From: Leptodactylus fallax
Taxonomy: Eukaryota > Chordata > Amphibia > Anura > Leptodactylidae
Direction: 5' to 3'
DNA: 64,000 bases
NCBI GenBank assembly: GCA_947044405.1
Contig: CAMRHE010000018.1
Coordinates: 5,899,501-5,963,500 of the forward strand
The translations under genes were made by a program, and so were the position numbers. A model generated the notes under the pieces. That model was not told the DNA's origin, ran no database searches, and saw only the letters and a list, made by a program, of their open reading frames with translations. Of the stretch, positions 10,066-21,717 are shown one piece after another. Every line of letters starts with the position of its first letter. Position 1 is the first letter of the stretch.

Positions 10066-10500
10066 TGTTGGGGGTTAAGTTCCCCCGGGATGGATGTCAC
10101 CGTAATCCTAATTAAATAAATAACCAGTTTCGAGCGCTCGGGAAACAAGACGTACACAGTTATCGTGTATGAACCGTTTCTACTTTATTACGTAGTTCAA
10201 TACAGTTTTAAAAGCAAGCTCAATTACATAACAGTCATGTGATCAATATACATATATGGTCTTTCCAGTTCCATTATCACACAAATTTGTTCATTTACCC
10301 ATCACCCCAGATGTTTTCCTTTTCACCTTATCTAAATGTCCTCCCAAGAATACCAGTTCTGCTGAAATCAGCAGAACTGTTGATATCTCCCCCAGACTCC
10401 AAGTCTGTCCTTATCAACTATGCAGTCTTGTTTACAGAACATTCCACCCTCTTGTGCTTTCTGTATAGAATATAGTGCAAGTTATGTTTTAACCCTTACA
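10066..10500 (-). repeat. ERV-C 3' LTR
   Basis: On the minus strand this is the downstream LTR, starting TGTAAGGG and ending CCCCAACA. An AATAAA polyadenylation signal lies at 10184-10189 (minus strand). Internal to it, the minus strand has the purine-rich stretch AAAATGGGAGAAT directly before the LTR start, which fits a polypurine tract. The one difference I see from the other LTR is at about 10276 (a here, g in the other copy). Confidence 0.93.
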
Positions 10501-10577
10501 ATTCTCCCATTTTAGGGCTTTATTTTTAATCAGTATTCAAAAACACACACACCACCTTCGCCCCGGGCCCCAAAAAA

Positions 10578-10609
<32 letters not shown>

Positions 10610-10740
10610 ATAGAATATAGTGCAAGTTATGTTTTAACCCTTACAATTCCCCCATTTTAGGACTTTATTTTTAATCAGTATTCAATGAATACAATCACAC
10701 TATCTGTGTGCCCTCCGGTGTGGGTTCCCCCTTTGAAAAA
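10501..10740. other. Duplicated LTR-edge segment around a C homopolymer
   Basis: The segment catagaatatagtgcaagtt through atcagtattcaa (about 10467-10544) appears again at about 10609-10685 with two or three changes. Between the copies are cacacacacaccacc, cgccccgggcccc, an A run and about 30 C. A retrovirus would not normally have a second partial LTR edge here. I infer an assembly or consensus error, or a small local rearrangement. Confidence 0.6.
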
Positions 10741-11121
10741 TTAAAAAAAATTATCCCCCCCTTCATACTGTGGTTTGTCCCCCTTGAGATTGCGTAGCGA
10801 AAGAAAAAATAGGAAACAACAACACACTAAAATAAAAAAAAAAAAAAAACAAAAAAATATACATACTTTGTGGGGTGCGTCTGCCCGGGGAGGAAGGAAG
10901 AAAGCCGGCCCACCCCCCGTGGTTGGGTGTGTGTTTGATTTGTGTTTGTATTCCTGCCCCTTTAGACTTATCACAATCTGCATGCACATGAGATCAGCAA
11001 TTCCGAAAAGCACCACAAAGCAGCAACAATCAAGCCGCAGAAGCTTTTGGAACAAAAAAAAAAAGCGGGAATCCATACTGCAACAGAAGTCGGCACTGCA
11101 ATCAAACAAGTTTCTAACACA

Positions 11122-11328
11122 TTACTGGAATATGCATTTCTCAAACAAAATTCTGTCATGTTTAATACTCAGGCCAAATATAACCACATATTCTCTTTTG
11201 TTCTCCATATGTGTTCCTCCAGCTCCCTTACTCCCCGATTTGGGCTGTCTTTTTTTCCTGTAAAGTTCAAACCAGGTCCATATTATTAAAAGGCATCCAG
11301 CAAACATCAGCAAGTGTTGTGTTTTCAT
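11122..11328 (-). pseudogene. env: Possible env leader remnant of ERV-C
   Basis: A 68-codon minus-strand frame opens at 11328, overlapping the last codons of integrase (which ends at 11325), the usual pol/env overlap in gamma-like retroviruses. It starts with MKTQH followed by a hydrophobic stretch (LLMFAGCLLIIW), like a signal peptide, then turns basic (RKKRQ). The surface and transmembrane subunits are not found between here and the LTR; only about 600 bases remain. The position is suggestive, the product identity is an inference. Confidence 0.35.
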
Positions 11329-12215
11329 TTTGATGGTGCTTCAACTTTCTTGCAATGTGAAGCGTGTATCCAGGTGGGTTTTCCCTCCAATTTTACTGAA
11401 GTGGCAGTTGTCAGCAGTACTTGGAAGGGACCGTCATACCTGGGTTCAAGAGACTTCCTAGTGTGTCTTTTCACGACCACCCAATCACCAGGCTGCAAGC
11501 TATGCGTTCCTGAAAAATCAGAAGGGTCTGGAATAGAAGAGAACACTTGTTTATGTGTTTCTCTCAATTTCTGGCACAAACTCTGCACATAGCTAGAAAT
11601 ACTGTCATAGTTAAGCTGTAACGTCTGAGGGAAGTATAACCCTGTTTTGGGCGCACTTCCAAACAATATTTCAAATGGTGACAACCCTGTCCTCCTGTTA
11701 GGGGTGGTTCTTACTGAGTAAAGGGCTAAAGATAGACACTCAGGCCAGGGCTTCCCTGTCTCTGCTATCGCTTTTTGGATCTTTAATTTGAGTGTGCCAT
11801 TCAACCTTTCCACTTTGCCTGAACTCTGAGGATGGTAGGGTGTGTGGAAAGCTTGCTCAATCCCTAGTGCAGACATTATTTCTTTCATTATCTCACCTGT
11901 GAAATGTGTACCTCTGTCAGACTCAATCATCTCGGGCACTCCAAACCTACACACAAGCTCAGACATCAGTTTCTTGGCAGTTGCTTGTGCGGTTGCTTTG
12001 CTCACAGGGTAGGCCTCAGGCCATCCTGAAAACAGATCCACACAGACCAATACATACTCGTATGTTCCAGACTTAGGCAACTGTATGTAATCTATCTGTA
12101 CTCTCTGAAATGGGTACAGGGATTTTGGTGTACACTTGGTGGGTGTTTTAACTACCTGTTCTGGGTTGTGTAGAGCACATATGTGACATGCTTTTACGTG
12201 GTTACTAGCAGCTCT
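11325..12215 (-). pseudogene. pol: ERV-C integrase
   Basis: This encodes the enzyme that joins viral DNA to the host chromosome. The minus strand gives the end of an HHCC zinc region (HVKACHICALH near 12170), then the catalytic core with the D,D-35-E residues in VCVDLFSGWPEAY, ESDRGTHFTG and HPQSSGKVERLN, and a C-terminal domain with YDGPFQV and the terminal WIHASHCKKV typical of class I retroviral integrases. The core and C-terminus are one open frame of 251 codons (12080-11325). The zinc region is separated from it by loss of frame. Confidence 0.9.
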
Positions 12216-13314
12216 TCAAAAACCTGGGGCAAACCATAATTTACCCACTAATGACTCCATGGCATTTCGAGAGGCATGCACCTTACCGTGGGCCAAGCCA
12301 GCCATCTGAGGGTAGACTGCTGCGGGCAGACATAATCGATCCCCCATTTTCCACATACCATCACCGTCTGTAGCACCTGCTTTTCTCCATCTTTCAATTT
12401 CCACACTGGTGATCTTTGAGTACAGCCCTTTTGGGTCTGCTAGGTCAATGTCCATTTTGCTCACCTGGTTGGGACCCCTTCTGGCCAGTAGTGCTGCAGC
12501 CTTGGCTGCTATGTCAGCTCTCTCATTTCCACAGCTTTCAGGGTCCCTTCCTTTTGCGTGAGCTCTGACTTTCACAATTGCCAGCTGCTTTGGGAGCAGT
12601 ATGGCCTCCATCAGTCGACTTACCACATCTCCATTCTTAATTGGCTTGCCCTGGGCCGTTAGGAAGTTCCTTGCCCTCCATATTGGACCATAATCATGTG
12701 CAATGCCAAAAGCATACCTGGAGTCAGTGTATGTGTTAGCTGTTCTACCTTTGGCTATCTTACAAGCCTCCATAAGGGCTTTGAGCTCAGCTTCTTGGGC
12801 TGACGTGTGGTGGAAGAGCTTCCTGGACTATGATGTCATGTTCAGTGACTACAGCATACCCTGTAACAAATTTGCCTTCATCTGTCAGATACCTTGAGCC
12901 GTCCACAAACATCTCATAATCAGGATTTTGTAACGGCACATCCGTGACATGGTCAAATCCCACTGTTTCCTGTGACATAAGAGCCACGCAATCATGTTCA
13001 TGCTGGCTGTCAAACAGTTCTTCTTCAGAGAGGGAATTTAAAAATAACTCATCTTCCACTCCCCCTTTTGAATCATGAACTCCTACAGGAAGAAGAGTTG
13101 CAGGATTCAAAGTTAAACAGCGTTGAAAAGAGATGTTTGAGGAGGACTGCAGAGCAAATTCCATTTTGCACTGCCGTGCCAAAGAAAGGTGACGTCTGTC
13201 TACCTGTGTGAGGATAGCATGGATGTCATGAGGTGTATACACAACCAATAAATGATCTAGGACAATGTCTGAGCTTTTGTCAAGCAATGCTTGTACCGAG
13301 AGGACAACCCGCAC
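12216..13314 (-). pseudogene. pol: ERV-C RNase H and integrase start
   Basis: Two frames (13314-12787 and 12773-12216) together carry the RNase H domain: MFVDGS with the first catalytic aspartate, EAC/LMEA blocks around the helix, TDSRYAFG with the second, and GNERADIAAKAAA near the C-terminus. RNase H removes the RNA strand during reverse transcription. The two frames are offset near 12780, so the coding sequence is frameshifted. The last part leads into the integrase N-terminus. Confidence 0.88.
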
Positions 13315-13344
13315 ACAGGAGGATGTCCCCCTGGCTTACAGCAT

Positions 13345-14725
13345 CTAACCATGAGCTGTAATGTGTTGTTGTGTGAGAACTGCAGTTGCATGTCCCATCA
13401 TCTCAGTCACGTAGAGCTGAAAAGGTTTCTGATAGTCAGGTAGGCCTAGGGCCGGAGCACTGACTATCTGCAACTTCAGCTGATAAAACGCATCCAAGGC
13501 CTCAGGTGTGAGGCTGAATGGCTTTGAGGAGAGGCTATCGTACAGAGGTTGCATGGTCAGAGATGCAGATCTGATCCATGGCCTACAGTAGGATGCCAAT
13601 CCCAAGAAGGTACGTAGCTGAGCATGAGAGGCTGGCACCTGCATCTCTCTCACCACCTTGGTCCTCTCATCTGACAGGTGTTTGGTACCCTGGCCGAGAC
13701 AGTGTCCCAGGAACACCGCTTTTTGTTTGCAAAATTGCAACTTGTCCTTGTTGGCCTTGCAGCCGTTCTGGTAGAGGAAACACAACAGGCTGATGGTTGC
13801 CGTTTCACAGGTTGGTTTGTTTGGAGCACAAAGAAGAAGATCGCCAACATATTGTAACAGAACAACATCATCATGTGGAAAATACCAAGTACTCATAATA
13901 AGTGTAAGACACCTTGTGAATTGGTTAGGACTGTTCCCCTGTGGTGACTGTCCAAGTGTACTGTTTACCCCTGAATGTAAATGAAAACAAATACTGGCAA
14001 TCGGGGTGAAAAGGCACAGAAAAATATGCATTGGAAAGATCTACACAACTGTACCAGGTGGTACCTGTGGGGACAGCTGACAGCAAGGTGTGTGGGTTAG
14101 GTACCACTGGGGTTTCAAGTAGTGTTACTTTATTCAATTCCCTAAGATCATGAACCATACGGTATGTGTCTGGTTCTCCCTTTTTGCCCTTTTTCTTCAC
14201 TGGGAAAAGAAGAGTGTTAGCTACAGAAGTGCATTCCTTCAATGCCTCTGCTTTCACTAATTCCACTATTGTTACTGCTATGGCATCCTCTTGGGCATGG
14301 GTCAGAGGATATTGTTTAATCCTGGGTGGCTGAGCACCAGCTTTCAGGGTTACCATAACAGGGGGTACATCCAATTTACCTAAGTCTGTTTTCCCAGTTG
14401 CCCATAATGCTGTTGGCACTTGGGATAACAGTACATTTTCTTCTTCAGTGAGGACAAAAATACAATTTGGTGTACTTAACTCGGCAGATAACAAGCATAA
14501 AATCTCATGGTTAGTATGTGTGACTTTTACATATGCTTCTCCTGATGGATGCAACATGATGTTACAACCTAATACTCCCATCACATCTGTACCAAGAATG
14601 TTATCTGATGTGTTGGAGACTAAATACTTAGTGAGTATCCTGCTACCCTGAAATGAGGTTTCTACAGGATCAGTTTGATCTAAAGCATCCACCATTTTAG
14701 TGAGAAGTCTTCCATAAACTTCCAC
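13345..14725 (-). pseudogene. pol: ERV-C protease C-terminus and reverse transcriptase
   Basis: The minus strand encodes the end of protease (ILGTDVMG near 14600), a linker, then RT: YRMVHDLRELNKV, PNPHTLLSAVP, CVDLSNAYFSVP with the first catalytic aspartate, the palm motif, and the thumb/connection (FLGLASYCRPWI). The palm reads QYVGDLLLC at about 13850 where retroviruses have YVDD, so the first catalytic aspartate is replaced by glycine. The frames 14725-13925 and 14031-13345 overlap out of register near 13970, and the segment around the GF-substrate motif is lost. As it stands this RT cannot be active. Confidence 0.9.
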
Positions 14726-15421
14726 TGATTCACCTTTCTCTCTTTTAACAGATACCTTACTTCAGATGATAACAGGCAAGACAATAAATTCACATAACAT
14801 AGTACAAGACGTAATTTCATATGTTTGAGTATGTTCTTGAATATTTTACACATATATATTGTCATTGTACCTTACTTTCCATTTAACCTTAGGCTTACAC
14901 TTTTATCAAAATATTTTTCCTTTGGGCATAAATAGTCATCATACACAGGCTGCGGACCCCGGAGGCCCAAAGCCAAGTTTCACTTTGTAATAATTGACAT
15001 GTAACATTACTGGGTAACACAGTATCATGTTCAGCTTGTGATTTTCTGCGTGCGCATCATATCAGATACAACGTCCTTGGAGCTACTTGGCAGTCAATTA
15101 ATGTTTTGGTTATTCCCTGCAGAACATCTGCAGAGCGCTACAACAGAATACAGGAATACAATTCAAGCAGATAGCAGTTAATACTGACACCAAAATTACA
15201 TATTACTATTTTTGTACAATTTTCAAATATTTCCCAAACCCCACAGACTAGAATTTTCTTCACTGGATTCCAACCAAAAGTTGAACCCCTGTGGAACATC
15301 ACAATATCCTAGTTTCTTCTTTTTAGGGGACATTTCCTGAAAGCGGATTTAATTTTACAAAAAGCATAAAAGTTGAATCCTGGCATTGATATAAACAGAA
15401 TGAATATTACAAATAGGGGGA

Positions 15422-15474
<53 letters not shown>

Positions 15475-15698
15475 CATAATCCAATAAACATCATACCGAT
15501 GGTGGACAGTTTTTCTCTTTGCACTATATCAGATTCTCTGAGTATTTTGTTAAAGTAGGTAATATTTCATACAGAACTGGGAGATAAGATGGGTTATATT
15601 AAACAATAATACTGAGAAGGGGGATGTCTCCCTTCAAGCCTGATTCTCGGAGTGAGGTGGGGGTGATTCATTATTTCCTGAACTATCATCCCCTTATC
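14726..15698 (-). other. ERV-C interior with most of gag missing; AT microsatellite
   Basis: Between the gag start (15699-15929) and protease there are only about 1000 bases, too few for matrix, capsid and nucleocapsid of a usual gag (about 1.5 kb). No capsid major-homology region or Cys-His box is visible. A perfect (AT)n run of about 46 bases lies at 15426-15471. I read this as an internally deleted gag region. Confidence 0.6.
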
Positions 15699-15929
15699 CT
15701 ATTCTATTGCTTCCTTTCTTCCATATATGCCTCTTTGCAATTTACTGTCCTGAATCAATCCCGCATGATCTAATCTCCACTGATCCCAAAACTTACTGTC
15801 TACTAACCCAGTTTTGTGTATTCCTGCTCTTTTTAGGATTTTCTTTACCTGTGCGGCTACTTCTTTCCCTTCCCCTATCTCTATTAGTTCACATGGGGTG
15901 TACCATATCTTAGATGGTCCCTTCCCCAT
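15699..15929 (-). pseudogene. gag: ERV-C gag start (matrix)
   Basis: A 76-codon minus-strand frame begins MGKGPSKIW; the glycine after the initiator with a lysine/serine-rich tail fits the N-myristoylation signal of retroviral matrix proteins, which carries Gag to the plasma membrane. The body (WYTPCELIE, FWDQWRLDHAG) fits a small helical matrix domain. It lies about 810 bases downstream of the 5' LTR, a normal leader length. The rest of gag is missing. Confidence 0.65.
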
Positions 15930-16715
15930 CTTGGCTGGTAGCTAATCAGCCGATGAGTCTCTCACTCCTCTAGGGCAACCTTTGAGACAATAGAGGGTCA
16001 CTTATGACTACTTAGTGAGAACTCCCAGACAGACTCTTCTGTCTTCTATGAACTACTCTACTTGTGCAAGTTCAGGAGTAGTGCTCAGGGCAATGCCTCA
16101 ATTGGCTTCCACAGGCTCAACTTTCTGCCTGTGTCCCCTTACCAAAACACTCCCAAATCACTACACGCACTTCTTCGCGCGGATTCTACTAAGTCCTTCG
16201 TGCTACTACTCAGGTCCCATTCGACCTTGACCGTCCAGGCACGGCTGGAGGCTAGTGTTCCAAAACAAAGACTTTTCAATCACTCAGTGCTTCTCAGTTC
16301 GGAACCTTGTCCGCAACTCTAAACTCTAGGGGTTAAGAATAGAGAACTTTTCCCCATTCTTTGCAGCCTTATATCTTATAACACAGGTAACATGCAAACA
16401 TCAGTAGACAGGTAAACAGGTAAGACAAAAAGCAAAGAAAACAATTTCCATATCATTTACAGGTGACATGTCCCTTTTAGGTTCTTCCGTACTATACAAT
16501 TGGCATCGAGATGTCATATAAGCATGCAGCAGCTTACCTCACTCATCGATACAGAGAATAGACACACAGGAACCTCAGATATACTAATTGGCAAGATCAA
16601 AGGCTTACCTTCACAGTACTGTTTTTATCTATCTGAGGTCCTCTGGTCCCGTCCTCAAGTCGATCGGTGAGTGGGTCGGCACTCTATCGGCTGCACATCA
16701 GACGATCTCGAGGCC

Positions 16716-16733
16716 CCACGTCATTGGTCGCCA
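16716..16733 (-). promoter_or_regulatory. Candidate primer-binding site of ERV-C
   Basis: Five bases inside the 5' LTR, the minus strand reads TGGCGACCAATGACGTGG. A start with TGG, complementary to the CCA end of a tRNA, is expected here. The first nine bases would suit an arginine tRNA acceptor end; the rest does not match one I can name, so the primer is not assigned. The leader between this site and gag (15930-16715) holds no gene. Confidence 0.55.
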
Positions 16734-16738
16734 ATTTC

Positions 16739-17173
16739 TGTTGGGGGTTAAGTTCCCCCGGGATGGATGTCACCGTAATCCTAATTAAATAAATAACCAG
16801 TTTCGAGCGCTCGGGAAACAAGACGTACACAGTTATCGTGTATGAACCGTTTCTACTTTATTACGTAGTTCAATACAGTTTTAAAAGCAAGCTCAATTAC
16901 ATAACAGTCATGTGATCAATATACATATATGGTCTTTCCAGTTCCGTTATCACACAAATTTGTTCATTTACCCATCACCCCAGATGTTTTCCTTTTCACC
17001 TTATCTAAATGTCCTCCCAAGAATACCAGTTCTGCTGAAATCAGCAGAACTGTTGATATCTCCCCCAGACTCCAAGTCTGTCCTTATCAACTATGCAGTC
17101 TTGTTTACAGAACATTCCACCCTCTTGTGCTTTCTGTATAGAATATAGTGCAAGTTATGTTTTAACCCTTACA
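16739..17173 (-). repeat. ERV-C 5' LTR
   Basis: This is the upstream LTR on the minus strand, 435 bases and identical to 10066-10500 apart from one transition that I can see (at about 16949). It contains the same AATAAA signal (16857-16862, minus strand). The near identity means the provirus inserted recently relative to everything around it. Confidence 0.93.
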
Positions 17174-17700
<527 letters not shown>

Positions 17701-17702
17701 GA

Positions 17703-19159
17703 GTGATTTATCTTCATCAGGCTATGAGCTTTCAGATTCAGATAGGGGGACAAGATCAAAGAGCTTCAATCGAAATAGAGGTAGGAGCTCTGCCGTCTTT
17801 AATAGGGGTAGAGGTAGAAAAGAAAATTAATGGTGGGGAGATTTTAGCACAGGTTGAAAATGGTGGGAATGTTTTTTTATCCCAAACCCCACAGATTACA
17901 CAATATCTACTACGCGGACGGCAAGAACCCCCTCTAAATCCAATGAAACAGTGACAGATAATGCTTTACAGGTTATTAATTTATCACAACGAACTCTTAC
18001 TGATATTGAATTAAGTGTACTATGTAAAGGACTCTCCTTTGTTCCCTCGACTAAATACAATCACTTTGGTTGGATAAAGGATGTTTCACTGTTTGTGCGC
18101 AAATTAAGATGGTCTAAATTTATGAAAAGTACTGAACTTAGAAGGTCTAGAGAGCTGGGAATCGAGATACAAGACCTACAGGGTCTTCGTGTGTTAGAAT
18201 CTTTATTTCTAGAAGGGCAGGGACTAGTGGAATCCGCTCCACAAACTGATTTAAGATTAAGAAATCGAACAAACCCACCACCATGTGATACTAGATGCAT
18301 TGACATCTTTGAAAAATTAGTGGTGGATAGGTTATCAAACCTGGAAGGGGGTTCCAAAGGTAAAAGCAATTTGACTACTTCCCAATATTCAAGGCCCTAA
18401 TCAATCTTGAGAAAGATGATACAATAGTAATCAAGTCGGCAGACAAAGGAGGTAATTTAGTGGTGATGGATCGGGAACAATATATTTCTATGTGTGATAA
18501 TATCTTAACCGATACCACTAATTATGAAAGTCTACCCGGAGACCCAACTTCAACATATTGTGACCAGCTCATATTTATTCTTGATCGTGCTAAATCAGAG
18601 GGACTTATCTCCCATAAAGAATGGGAGTATATGTATCCGAGGTTTCCACGAGTCCCTACTTTTTATTGTTTACCCAAAATACACAAGGGTTTTAATCCTC
18701 TTAAAGGCCGCCCTATTGTCTCGGGTATTGACGGATTAACACAAGGAGCTAGCACATATATTGACAAAATATTACGTCCCTTTGTGCTGGCTCTTCCGTC
18801 ATATGTCCGAGATACGATGGATGTCTATCCGACATCTTGAGGACATCCATCTTCCACCTGGGGCCCTTCTTGCTAGTTTAGATGTGGAGGCACTCTACAG
18901 CTCCATTCCCCACGATTTGGGGTGTGGAGCTGTGGAGTATTTTTTGGGGACTCGTGGTACCCAATTTACAGCCCATAATGGTTTCATCTTGGAATTATTG
19001 AGTTTCATTTTGACACACAATTCTTTCTTGTTCAACGGACGTTTCTTCCATCAGCAGTGGGGTACCGCAATGGGGAGCCCCGCCGCACCCACTTATGCAA
19101 ACATCTATTTAGGGTGGTGGGAGGAACGTCACATTTTTAATGAACAGTGTGAACAATAG
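17703..19159 (+). pseudogene. PLE-1 reverse transcriptase, frameshifted N-terminal half
   Basis: The coding sequence is spread over four overlapping frames (17703-17954, 17951-18400, 18460-18840, 18761-19159). Recognisable blocks are KSADKGGNLVVMDR near 18440, PTFYCLPKIHKG near 18660 (LPKIHK is a hallmark of Penelope RTs), RPIVSGIDGLTQG, LASLDVEALYSSIPH with the first catalytic aspartate, and GTAMGSPAAPTYANIYL. At least three frameshifts and a stop before 19172 make it non-functional as written. Confidence 0.85.
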
Positions 19160-19171
19160 ACTACTTACATC

Positions 19172-20299
19172 GTGGACTGGATTAGATACATAGATGATAT
19201 TTTGATTGTATGGTCAGGTTCCTATGATGCCTTCTATGAGTTTGTATCTTTTTTGAATAACAATTTAAACCTTCACTTCACATCCTTTATCCATGAGAAA
19301 CAAATTCCTTTTTTATACATTATGATTTCGATTACAGGAGATAATTCTCTGTCTACAACGCTATATAGGAAAACCACAGCAACTAACTCCCTGTTGAGAT
19401 GGGAAAGTCACCATCCTAAACCTTTAAAAAGGGGTATACCAAAGGGACAATTCCTCCGTATTCGGAGGAACTGTTCATCCTTACAAGAATTCGATCAACA
19501 GAGCCAACCTTTGGTCGATAGATTCACGGAAAGAGGATATCCTAGACATTTACTAGAAACGTCACGTAAACTAGCCAGAGATACTTCGAGAGAATCTCTA
19601 TTGGTACCCAGACATCGTGTGTCGACATCTAATAATATTAGAATGATTGGTACATATGACAATAAATCAGAGGGAGTTCTAAAAATATTACGGATGTATT
19701 GGGACATCTTAAAACAAGATCCTGATGTCTCTGAAGTGATTACTTCTAAACCATCTATTACATATCGGAGAGGGAGCAACCTTGCAGATAGGATTACACA
19801 CAGCCATTTGAATTCTATTCAAACTTGTTCAACATGGCTGGGTACCAAACGGCCTCCTGGTACTTACAAATGTGGAGCATGCCGGGCCTGCGCCTATATT
19901 GGCAAAGGTCCCACTATAACAGCGCATGCCACGAGTCAACAGTACATAATTAGGGAATTTATTAATTGCCTCACAGAAGGAGTAGTTTATGTAGCATCGT
20001 GTTCTTGCCCACTAAATTATGTGGGCAAGACAAAAAGACAATTTCGTAGACGGATTCTGGATCATATTGGTGATATTACTCGAAGAACAGATACCCCTAT
20101 TGCCAATCATGTTTGGGAATATCATCATGGAGATGTTTTCTCCATAAAGTTTCAGGGTATGGAAAGGGTGCACAAATCCCCTCGCGGTGGAGATTGGGAT
20201 CGGGTTATCCTATGTAAAGAAGCCCAATGGATTTTTAGATTTAATTCTATTAAGCCTTTAGGACTTAATGAGGCTATTTCTTTTACATCCTTTATATAG
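19172..20299 (+). pseudogene. PLE-1 RT palm/thumb and GIY-YIG endonuclease
   Basis: This 375-codon frame has the RT active site RYIDDILIVW (YIDD intact) at residues 5-14, a thumb region, then a Cys-rich segment (YKCGACRACAYI, about residues 230-241) and the GIY-YIG nuclease: GVVYVASCSCPLNYVGKTKR (about 271-290), followed by the arginine RRRILDH and the downstream N-H block. The nuclease nicks target DNA so the RT can prime. It ends SFTSFI at TAG. It is the 3' half of the broken protein; the frame shift upstream separates it from the rest of RT. Confidence 0.9.
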
Positions 20300-21133
20300 A
20301 ACTGCATTGTCTGTTAGGGTTAGGATTATCTTTCTCCCTACAATTATCTGAGGTGTATATTGTTGGATGACAAGATAGGACAAGATAGGATAGGATCCAT
20401 TTTATATTTAGATAATATAGGTTTACATGTTGATGTTGCTGACTTATTCTTGGTTTTTTTTTTTTTGTTTTTTTTTTGAGACTTAATGTATTGATTTATG
20501 ATTTTGAGTCTTGTTATTGATATCTGTTTATATATATATATGGGTTATTATGAGCTATGTAACCATGAGCGAATAATTAGTATATAGGCTTGTGGATTAA
20601 AGTTCCAATATTATATTATTTTTTTTGTTTTTTTATTTTTATTTGTCAGTAGTATCTATTAGAATGTATACTTATGTGTCATCCATATGTGCCTTTGACT
20701 GTGGAATGGATATACATAATGGAGTGTTCCTTGTTTTGGTTATATCTGTAGGATAAATGGACTCTATACTTATGTATAGGATTGCCGCTGATATATTGTG
20801 TTGATTTTGCATGATCGTATACCTCTACTTTCTTCCACAGCTGATCCTTCACACATACGTTACATTTTTCCGCCTCTCCCTTGGTACTGGTCCGTGATTG
20901 GCCATTGATAGGGCGTTTCTTTCAAAGGAGCCCTGATTGGTAGTGACATCTTAGGGGGAGCGTGTTTTACTGCTCGCGCATGTCTATATCACATCTGAAC
21001 GAGCGAGCTTCAGCGTCGGCCGCAATTCAGTACCGGGGCTCACCATCAGAGCTCCGGGAATCGTGGTTTTAACCGCACCTGTATTCATCTTTATTTTGGG
21101 CATATCCAAATTTGAGCCCTAATTATCATACTC

Positions 21134-21162
21134 CTGATGAACCTTTATTTAGGAAGGGGAAA
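21134..21162 (+). ncRNA. Hammerhead ribozyme-like core in PLE-1
   Basis: CTGATGA (21134-21140) and GAAA (21159-21162) enclose a segment whose ends pair (CCTT with AAGG) as stem II with an 8-base loop. This is the conserved hammerhead core arrangement. Penelope-like elements are known to carry minimal hammerheads in their terminal repeats. Stems I and III are not obvious here, so activity is uncertain. Confidence 0.5.
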
Positions 21163-21544
21163 GAGAGAGAGAATTAGAGACGCTTCATGGAGACACTAGA
21201 GTATTTAGAGACGTCTCATAGGGGCGTTAGTTTATAATAGAGAGCATTGTACTTTAGTTGATACTAGCAATCAAACTGTGGGAATGGGAAGAGGATTTGT
21301 AGCTTTATTGATGGACCTGGTCGACAGATATATCCATGGTCAATTCAGCATTTAGCATATACAGTAGATTCCCCCCCCCCCCTGCAGGGGATCAGCTGAC
21401 AAGAAGTATTTGAATACGCTCTCTGCGATCTTAATTTTATATTTACATAGGTCGATGATGTATTGTGGGTTGGGTATTTTAGCGGTTATTTATTAAAAGT
21501 TATATTTTATTTATTTTTTGTGTTTGGGACCATTTCTGTGACTT

Positions 21545-21717
21545 TATTCCCTCTACCTCATAGATTGTGAGGTCTTGCGAGCAGGGCCCTCAGTCCCAGT
21601 GTGTGAATTGACTATTTCTTTGTTATGTATCTTTTTTGTCAGTACTTGAACCCTACAAATTGTACAGTGCTGTGGAATATGTTGGCGCTATATAAATAAA
21701 ATTTATTATTATTATCT
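21545..21717 (+). repeat. LINE/SINE 3' tail fragment
   Basis: The block catagattgtgaggtcttgc, gagcagggccctcagtccca and ggcgctatataaataaaat closely parallels the 3' tail of the LINE at 40381-40545 and the SINE tail at 26640-26730. It ends in a ttattattattatt microsatellite, as L2-type tails do. Confidence 0.8.

Larger units (their letters stand above)
10066..17173 (-). mobile_element. ERV-C, endogenous retrovirus with two nearly identical LTRs
   Basis: Two 435-base direct repeats (10066-10500 and 16739-17173) begin TGTTGGGG and end CCCTTACA on the plus strand, and are flanked by the 5-bp duplication cggcc (10061-10065, 17174-17178). On the minus strand the order is LTR, primer-binding region, gag start, protease C-terminus, RT, RNase H, integrase, a possible env leader, purine-rich tract, LTR: a class I-like provirus. 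Most of gag and nearly all of env are missing. The pol frames are broken several times although the LTRs differ at only one position that I can see. It lies inside hAT copy 2. Confidence 0.93.
17701..21540 (+). mobile_element. Penelope-like element PLE-1
   Basis: It holds a reverse transcriptase of the telomerase-related Penelope type followed in the same polypeptide by a GIY-YIG endonuclease, with 1.2 kb of AT-rich 3' sequence. A hammerhead-like core lies at 21134-21162. The 5' end runs into the A homopolymer and the 3' end is set where similarity in style to PLE-2 ends, before a SINE/LINE tail. No target duplication was found. Confidence 0.85.

Noticed and set aside
10775..11263. 162-codon plus-strand frame
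   Set aside because: It is antisense to the 3' part of ERV-C, starts in a low-complexity Lys-rich run, and has no recognisable domain.
15426..15471. (AT)n run as a regulatory or origin element
   Set aside because: A simple microsatellite inside ERV-C; nothing else points to a function.
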